Shown here: one piece after another, positions 6,703 through 10,803 of the stretch
How positions within the stretch are numbered: the first letter of the stretch is position 1
Layout: the number at the start of each line of letters is the position of its first letter
The notes under the pieces: model-generated
What the model saw: the letters and a program-made list of their open reading frames with translations, nothing else
What the model was told of the DNA's origin: nothing
Databases searched by the model: none
Assembly: GCA_020428265.1 (NCBI GenBank)
Contig: JAGQND010000020.1
Location: forward strand, 1-10,803
Origin: Candidatus Saccharimonadota bacterium
GTDB taxonomy: Bacteria > Patescibacteriota > Saccharimonadia > Saccharimonadales > Saccharimonadaceae
Reading direction: 5' to 3'
DNA: 10,803 nucleotides
Position numbers and translations under genes: made by a program

Positions 6703-8904
6703 ATGGAAAATCAGGAATTAAACTACAAAGAAACCGAAAAACTTGATAAAAACTTTGCTGTCGGCATTACAATTACCGGTTTATTGATTGCGCTCATGAC
6801 CGGCCTGCAGTATTTCGTATGGCATGTAAACGGCATCGGTTTTCTACCGGGCAGTATCATCATCGCAATGTTATCAAACTTGCTCATACTACCCGCACTT
6901 GTGGCGCTAGCTAGCAAACGATCTGAATTCGTCATGGCGGCACTCATATGGGTACACCTATCCATGGGCACCATGATTATATGCTTCACTCAGGTGTACA
7001 GTCCGTTTATCACCTCGTGGGCTATATTGGTACTTATTTCCTTTATGTATTACTCCTGGAAGGGCTTCGGCTGGAGCATAATAGCACTGGCGGCAACTGC
7101 GCTTGCCTATAATCTATTCCGTCAAGATGACATATTAGCCCATAATTACGGTATAGCCGAGTACGCTGTACTAAGCATCCTAATACTCGCAATAACTACA
7201 TTTATATCGTATTTATTCGTGCGTATCATTAGCGAAACATTCCGCAAAAACCGTGAGCTCACCATAGCTCGTAAGTCTGAGCTTATGCAGATTAACCGCC
7301 AAACAACACTGCTCAACAGTATTAGTGACGCCGTGTTAACGCTCAACAAATATGGCCGCATAACATCACAAAACGCCGGCGCGCAAGTATTTTTCGACAC
7401 CAACGCATCGCTCATAGGTAGGGATATAGACGTAATATTGCAACTGCGCGACTACGGCAATAAGCCTCGCCCACTCCGCGAAATTATCGCCGAAACAAAA
7501 TCTTCTTCAAGTAGAGATGATTTATCTATTGGGTCCGGCGGTGAAGTACGCCACTTAAGCATACAGATATCACGCATACGCGGCACGTTTGACGACGAAG
7601 AGGAATACGGAGTGGTACTCATTATACGTGATATCACCAAGCAAAAAACCCTAGAAGAAGAAAAAGACGAGTTTATAAGTGTTACGAGCCACGAGCTGCG
7701 CACACCAGTAGCCATAGCTGAAGGCAGCCTAAGTAATCTACTACTTATGCAGGAGCGTAAGGCCGATGAAGCAAAATTACGCCAAGCTGCCAACGACGCG
7801 CACAATCAAGTTATATATCTAGCCAAAATGATAAACGACCTATCTACCCTATCGCGCGCCGAGCGTGGTGTAGGTGATGCCGTAGAGACAATAAATATCA
7901 ATAGGCTGTTACATGATTTATTTGCCAAATACACCCCGGAGGCCGAGCAAAAGGGTCTACGACTTGACCTAGACACAGACACTAATCTACCCGAGGCAAA
8001 CACCAGCCGTCTATACCTAGAAGAAATCCTACAGAATTTCATCACAAACTCTATAAAATACACCAAAGAAGGCTCAGTAACATTTGGCGCGCACTTAGAA
8101 GACGATCACAAAATACGCTTCTACGTAAAAGACACCGGTATAGGTATGAGCAAAGCCGACGTGCAACATATATTTGAAAAGTTCTACCGTAGTGAAGATT
8201 ATCGTACTCGCGAAACCGGTGGTACGGGGCTTGGACTTTATGTGGTCAAGAAGCTAGCCGACAAGCTTAACACTATAGTAGAGGTAGATAGCCGTCTTAA
8301 TTTTGGCTCAACGTTTAGTTTTATACTCGATACAACTAGCACTATCAAATCCGACACAGACGACACTCAAGCAGCTACAGAGCCCGCTATCATAACACCT
8401 GCGCCTGCCCTGGCTACACAGCCAGCACCAGTAGAGCTACAACCAAACCTTGAGCCCGTAGTAGATACGCCTCCGGTAGAAATTGTAGATACAAAAAAAC
8501 CCGAACCTATTCCTGTCGAACAAGAACCAGTAGAAACCACAGCTCAAACAGAAGAACCTGGCAATGAGCCTAATAAAGATAGCGGTGCCCCAGAAGATAC
8601 GCTAGATGTAGCGGCAATAGCCGACTCGCTAGAAGCTAACCTAAATGCACTAGAAAATGCCGGCATAGAAACGCACGGTTCCGAAGAAGCTGCAGACACT
8701 CAGCCTACCGAGACAAAAGAAGAAATAGTAGACGCAACACCAACCAAAGAAGCGCTAGCGGAAGTTGCTATTGAAGAGGTTGCCGCAGAGGCGCAAGAAG
8801 ATACAGACAAAGATAAGCCTAAGCCTACTCACAAAAAGACGCATCACAAATCTACGCATGCAAAACGCGGTACCGATGCTAGCGCCATCCACTCGTCTCA
8901 CTAA
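6703..8904 (+). CDS. Membrane sensor histidine kinase 2 with long acidic and His/Lys-rich tail
   Basis: The 733-residue product has the same order as kinase 1: six hydrophobic segments (about 19-178), a PAS-like domain (about 200-312), HisKA with phosphoacceptor His330 in SVTSHELRTP, and HATPase (about 430-543) with N-box QNFITNSIKYT, G1 DTGIG (477-481) and G2 GGTGLGL (506-512). It shares with kinase 1 the sensor motif VYSPF...W...YY.WKGF. It differs by a C-terminal tail of about 190 residues (545-733). This is rich in Pro, Glu, Thr and Ala, probably disordered, and ends in a Lys/His-rich stretch around THKKTHHKSTHAKRG (709-723). The tail shows no receiver or output domain that I recognise. 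It is the second gene of the operon. The tail keeps native codon use, so it is not a recent foreign fusion. Confidence 0.92.
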   Translation: MENQELNYKETEKLDKNFAVGITITGLLIALMTGLQYFVWHVNGIGFLPGSIIIAMLSNLLILPALVALASKRSEFVMAALIWVHLSMGTMIICFTQVYSPFITSWAILVLISFMYYSWKGFGWSIIALAATALAYNLFRQDDILAHNYGIAEYAVLSILILAITTFISYLFVRIISETFRKNRELTIARKSELMQINRQTTLLNSISDAVLTLNKYGRITSQNAGAQVFFDTNASLIGRDIDVILQLRDYGNKPRPLREIIAETKSSSSRDDLSIGSGGEVRHLSIQISRIRGTFDDEEEYGVVLIIRDITKQKTLEEEKDEFISVTSHELRTPVAIAEGSLSNLLLMQERKADEAKLRQAANDAHNQVIYLAKMINDLSTLSRAERGVGDAVETININRLLHDLFAKYTPEAEQKGLRLDLDTDTNLPEANTSRLYLEEILQNFITNSIKYTKEGSVTFGAHLEDDHKIRFYVKDTGIGMSKADVQHIFEKFYRSEDYRTRETGGTGLGLYVVKKLADKLNTIVEVDSRLNFGSTFSFILDTTSTIKSDTDDTQAATEPAIITPAPALATQPAPVELQPNLEPVVDTPPVEIVDTKKPEPIPVEQEPVETTAQTEEPGNEPNKDSGAPEDTLDVAAIADSLEANLNALENAGIETHGSEEAADTQPTETKEEIVDATPTKEALAEVAIEEVAAEAQEDTDKDKPKPTHKKTHHKSTHAKRGTDASAIHSSH

Positions 8905-8906
8905 AA

Positions 8907-8935
8907 TTTAAAAAGCCCACCCCTAAGGGTGAGCT
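8907..8935 (-). terminator. Terminator of the SPFH gene, overlapping its stop codon
   Basis: On the minus strand AGCTCACCC / GGGTGGGCT forms a 9-bp stem (one G-U pair) around a TTAG loop (8923-8926), followed by TTTTTAAATTTT. The SPFH stop TAG (8923-8925) lies in the loop, so the last codons form the rising arm. On the plus strand the stem has an A-C mismatch and no T run, so it is a poor terminator for the kinase operon. Confidence 0.8.
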
Positions 8936-9585
8936 TGCTGGCTGGCACTACGTATAGCGGCAGCCAAGATGTTTGCGCCGTCGACTGTCGCCTGTGCTTG
9001 AACCTCCGAGTCAGTCCTTGCGAACTCCTTGAGCATAAGATCCGACCACACAACGCCATGCTGCAGCAGGTCATCGCGAACTCGATCTACGGTATGCGCG
9101 TACACCTGAGCAGAATCATGCACGTTTGAAACGTCCACAGCTTGCATGTACGCCGACAGACCGCTCTCAATCTTGCCACGAACGAATTCGCCAAGATCTT
9201 CGATCTGCCACTTGCTGCCAGAGTAGACATAGCCTTCGGCCACATTCCACTTTGCAGTAAGGGCCATACGCCACTTTGCAGTGCCGCCGCGCGCCTTGTC
9301 TGGTCGCTCGATGCCATCTACCGAAAGCATGTCTGTACGGTCACGAATATTGACCACTTCCACCCGATACAGACCAGGGATTCGGAACACGAAACCGCTG
9401 TACTCTTTGACGCCATCACTGTTTGGTGGTGGGTCTGGAAGCCGTACAAGCTTACCAAATCTTGTCACGACGCCGCGTTCGTATTCACGAATGTAACGAA
9501 CACTCGACAGTGCCGCTCCACCGGTGATTACTCCGATGATCATCATCAGATTTTGACCAATGAAACCGCCAACTGCACCAAACAT
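8923..9585 (-). CDS. Short SPFH/band 7 family membrane protein
   Basis: SPFH proteins (stomatin, prohibitin, flotillin, HflK/C) scaffold membrane microdomains or regulate membrane proteases. The 220-residue protein has one N-terminal transmembrane segment (about 8-28). The SPFH domain follows, opening with YIREYERGVVTRFGKLVR (31-48) and carrying FRIPGLYRVEVVNIRDRT (67-84). The helix-rich end includes DDLLQHGVVWSDLMLKEFART (roughly 171-191). It is shorter than most relatives (about 250-350 residues) because the long coiled-coil C-terminus is reduced to about 30 residues. ATG 9583-9585 is the start, since AGGAGGTGA lies 8 bases before it; a GTG at 9594 overlaps that SD and is unlikely. Codon use is GC-rich with almost no ATA, unlike the kinases next to it, which suggests transfer. 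Confidence 0.82.
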   Translation of the reverse strand: MFGAVGGFIGQNLMMIIGVITGGAALSSVRYIREYERGVVTRFGKLVRLPDPPPNSDGVKEYSGFVFRIPGLYRVEVVNIRDRTDMLSVDGIERPDKARGGTAKWRMALTAKWNVAEGYVYSGSKWQIEDLGEFVRGKIESGLSAYMQAVDVSNVHDSAQVYAHTVDRVRDDLLQHGVVWSDLMLKEFARTDSEVQAQATVDGANILAAAIRSASQQAHP

Positions 9586-9590
9586 GCCAC

Positions 9591-9599
9591 TCACCTCCT
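9591..9599 (-). promoter_or_regulatory. Near-consensus Shine-Dalgarno deciding the SPFH start
   Basis: AGGAGGTGA on the minus strand matches the anti-SD complement almost fully and sets ATG 9585 as the start. It is the strongest ribosome binding site in the window. Confidence 0.85.
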
Positions 9600-9634
9600 A
9601 ACATAAATGTACTTGCCTATGACGTGGTGTAAGT

Positions 9635-10136
9635 CTAGCAAAGTAAAGTATAATACTCAACCATAAGCCCGTTTATTACGATATTTGGGCTACATTTTTT
9701 AGGTAAGTCATGCTGTACATTATGGCTATTTAGCCCGCCAGCTATAGCTATTCCGGTATAGTTACTGCTAACTATACTATAGGCTTCGTCTACGAAAGGC
9801 ACCAAGCTCTCTGCGTCCAGTCGCTTACCCGTACCATGCGAAGAGTCAAATAACACATAGTCCAGCAAGTATGCGTAGGCTCCAAGTCTAATCGCCGTAT
9901 CGTGCGGGCCTAAATCTTCCATGGCGTTTTTGTGCACTTGCAGCAAAACCTCCAAGCCAGTGTCTTTTACCTCATCTATAAACTTCACGCCTATAGTCTT
10001 CGTCGCCTACATAGTTTACATCTAGGTACACCTGCGCAACACGCAAGCTGCCTTCACTTGGCGTCAGAGCATCACTAATCCCTGCCTCGCCTACCGGGTA
10101 CCAGTCAGCACCGTATTTATTTTCGGTGTCCTCACT
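9635..10136 (-). pseudogene. Frameshifted, truncated TrpF-like TIM-barrel gene
   Basis: Two minus-strand frames together read like one protein. The first (10136 to a TGA at 9972-9974) encodes 54 residues including YGADWYPVGEAGISDALTPS and VAQVYLDVNYVGDEDYRRE. The second (open from 10006 to a stop at 9635) continues with FIDEVKDTGLEVLLQVH, then LLDYVLFDSSHGTGKRLD and GIAIAGGLNSHNV. The last two match the late strands of phosphoribosylanthranilate isomerase (TrpF), where LLD...GGTGK and a GGLNPENV-like phosphate-binding loop recur. The frames overlap at 9972-10006, so the shift lies in those 35 bases. The first third of the barrel is missing, and the C-terminal end after about 9690 drifts away from the family. 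It is therefore very likely dead, unless the shift is a sequencing error. The family is a motif-level inference; another TIM-barrel member is possible. Confidence 0.6.
9647..9657. promoter_or_regulatory. Palindromic -10-like element upstream of the SPFH gene
   Basis: AGTAT-A-ATACT is a short palindrome that reads as TATAAT on the plus strand and TATACT on the minus strand. It could be the -10 for the SPFH gene, giving a leader of about 55 bases, but I find no good -35 at the right distance. It overlaps the tail of the TrpF-like remnant. Confidence 0.3.
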
Positions 10137-10139
10137 TCA

Positions 10140-10271
10140 GTAAAAGCACATGGAGCTATCATGGTGTCGCAGACATCCTACACAAAAGGAGCCGTACAAT
10201 TTGCACATGACCGTGGGATTAAACTCATGGTACTCGATGATATAATTAAAATGCACGAAAGTACAAGCTAA
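10140..10271 (+). pseudogene. C-terminal remnant of an Mrr-like restriction endonuclease domain
   Basis: The plus-strand frame from about 10140 to a TAA at 10269-10271 encodes KAHGAIMVSQTSYTKGAVQF and then AHDRGIKLMVLDDIIKMHES. This matches the end of Mrr-cat type nuclease domains, where a strand ending in a V(T/S)xSxFTxxA motif and a helix are followed by I.L(I/M)...DL(I/L). The part that would carry the catalytic Asp and Gln-x-Lys motif is absent, since the sequence turns into the antisense TrpF-like remnant right before it. An in-frame ATG at 10161 would give only 36 residues. I read it as the stump of a deleted restriction gene. Confidence 0.55.
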
Positions 10272-10426
10272 AAATAGCATACGGGTGCTACCAAAGATAA
10301 TAGAAACTTAAACATCTCACCTACGATTAACGACCTGTTGCTATATTCGCAGGTCATGTTTGCGATTAATTCTGCGAGAATAATCAGAGTTTTTCCTTGA
10401 CTGTACGGGAAGTTTGGATTTGTCAT
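10268..10426 (-). CDS. Small 52-residue ORF of unknown function, possibly a truncated gene
   Basis: An ATG at 10424-10426 opens a 52-residue frame beginning MTNPNFPYSQGKTLIILAEL and ending VAPVCYF. The composition looks like a real protein: an N-terminal Asn/Pro stretch, then two amphipathic or hydrophobic helices. I do not recognise it. A perfect TATAAT on the minus strand (10433-10438) lies 6 bases before the ATG with no Shine-Dalgarno, which is the same leaderless arrangement as the native genes here. Its stop TAG (10268-10270) overlaps the stop of the convergent Mrr remnant. It could be a genuine small protein, or the front end of a longer gene whose rest was lost in the same rearrangement. 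Confidence 0.4.
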   Translation of the reverse strand: MTNPNFPYSQGKTLIILAELIANMTCEYSNRSLIVGEMFKFLLSLVAPVCYF

Positions 10427-10432
10427 AGCGTA

Positions 10433-10438
10433 ATTATA
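10433..10438 (-). promoter_or_regulatory. -10 box before the 52-residue ORF
   Basis: TATAAT on the minus strand ends 6 bases before the ATG. I see no good -35 at 16-18 bases. It is flanked by a 7-bp inverted repeat, TGTCATA (10421-10427) / TATGACA (10453-10459), that encloses the -10 and the start codon. Confidence 0.4.
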
Positions 10439-10500
10439 AATAAGATATGCTTTATGACAGTCTACTCTATTGCATAAGTGCTATTGCAGAACTTTGATGA

Positions 10501-10596
10501 CGTATAGTTTATGTATGGCAGGGTGTTTTTTACGAAGCCGGTACAAAACTAGGTTACGATTTATGTAAAATTTCTCCATTGGAATGGATGCCGTGA
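10501..10596 (+). pseudogene. Possible 31-residue protein remnant
   Basis: A plus-strand frame bounded by stops encodes RIVYVWQGVFYEAGTKLGYD followed by LCKISPLEWMP and a TGA (10594-10596). There is no plausible start codon, but the composition is protein-like. It may be the C-terminal end of a lost gene. Its last 36 bases overlap the end of the minus-strand frame at 10561-10803, so at most one of the two is meaningful in the overlap. No family is recognised. Confidence 0.2.
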
Positions 10597-10803
10597 TGAT
10601 GGGTCATAGCCAGATCCGGTTTTAGGTAGTTTTACATAGATTGCCTCTAGTTCTTGGATTTGTGACGGAATTAATTGATCGCGAAAAATATTTAAAAGAT
10701 TGCCAAGTCTATGTATAGCGTCATCGATGTAACGTGGGGCTGGAGCTAGAAAGATTATTGGATCCAGATCTGTGAGGTAGATCAAATCTACTGCCTGATC
10801 AAC
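10561..10803 (-). CDS. C-terminal part of an unrecognised protein running off the window
   Basis: A minus-strand frame is open from the window edge to a TAA at 10561-10563 and gives 80 residues. These include VDLIYLTDLDPIIFLAPAP, a helical stretch IDDAIHRLGNLLNIFRDQLI, and an end rich in Pro, Ser and aromatic residues. I cannot name the family. The apparent starts inside the window (such as TTG at 10783-10785) are not convincing, because the frame stays open upstream of them; the gene most likely begins outside. No terminator hairpin is visible after the stop, fitting the decayed surroundings. Confidence 0.45.
   Translation of the reverse strand, partial: VDQAVDLIYLTDLDPIIFLAPAPRYIDDAIHRLGNLLNIFRDQLIPSQIQELEAIYVKLPKTGSGYDPSSRHPFQWRNFT

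Noticed and set aside
9586..9594. GTG start giving three more residues to the SPFH protein
   Set aside because: The GTG overlaps the SD itself, whereas ATG 9585 has ideal spacing.
9142..9606. A 154-codon plus frame antisense to the SPFH gene
   Set aside because: It is a shadow of the GC-rich SPFH gene. The minus frame has a membrane helix, the SPFH motifs and an SD.
10364..10395. Imperfect hairpin followed by TTTTT on the plus strand, like a terminator
   Set aside because: The stem is AT-rich with a bulge, the T run is 4 bases away, and it lies within the better supported 52-residue minus-strand frame.
1..10803. Recoding of TGA as Gly or Trp, as in some CPR groups
   Set aside because: The metallopeptidase ends with TGA at the expected point, and conserved Trp and Gly positions use TGG and GGN. 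The standard bacterial code fits.
1..10803. CRISPR arrays, tRNA genes, rRNA genes and insertion sequences
   Set aside because: I saw no regularly spaced repeats, cloverleaf-like segments, rRNA motifs or transposase frames with terminal inverted repeats.

Overview
The window looks like part of a Patescibacteria (CPR) chromosome, most likely Candidatus Saccharibacteria (TM7). The reasons are the compact layout, strong use of ATA, CTA and GTA codons in the native genes, several genes whose start codon sits directly below a -10 box with no Shine-Dalgarno (SD) sequence, and the standard code with TGA as a stop. The taxon is an inference from style; no rRNA or other marker gene here settles it.

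Layout. (1) 1-1254, minus strand: the secE-nusG pair with its own sigma70-type promoter and an intrinsic terminator after nusG. A cut-off gene of unknown function follows in the place where rplK is usually found. (2) 1265-2431, plus strand: a well-formed promoter, a secreted and membrane-anchored trypsin-like serine protease with GC-rich, non-native codon use, and a strong terminator. (3) 2456-3553, plus: a membrane-bound family 2 glycosyltransferase, converging with an 8-base overlap on a minus-strand pair made of a P-loop kinase-like ATPase and a YgjP-type (DUF45) metallopeptidase. (4) 5011-8904, plus: two tandem paralogous 6-TM/PAS/HisKA/HATPase sensor kinases in one operon with no response regulator in view. 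The second has a long acidic, Pro-rich tail ending in a Lys/His-rich stretch. (5) 8914-9599, minus: a short SPFH/band 7 membrane protein, again with foreign-looking codon use and a near-perfect SD, whose stop codon falls inside the loop of its own terminator. (6) 9635-10803: a decayed region. It holds a frameshifted, truncated TrpF-like TIM-barrel gene, the C-terminal scrap of an Mrr-like restriction endonuclease domain fused against it, a 52-codon ORF with a leaderless-type promoter, another short remnant, and the C-terminal end of an unrecognised protein running off the edge.

How it fits together. The core pair SecE/NusG serves protein export and transcription elongation. Most of the rest is envelope-facing: secreted protease, glycosyltransferase, two membrane sensors and an SPFH protein, as expected for an organism living in contact with a host bacterium. 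The two genes with foreign codon use (protease and SPFH) are also the two with the clearest canonical SD sequences, which suggests acquisition from a higher-GC bacterium. The last kilobase is a site of gene turnover.
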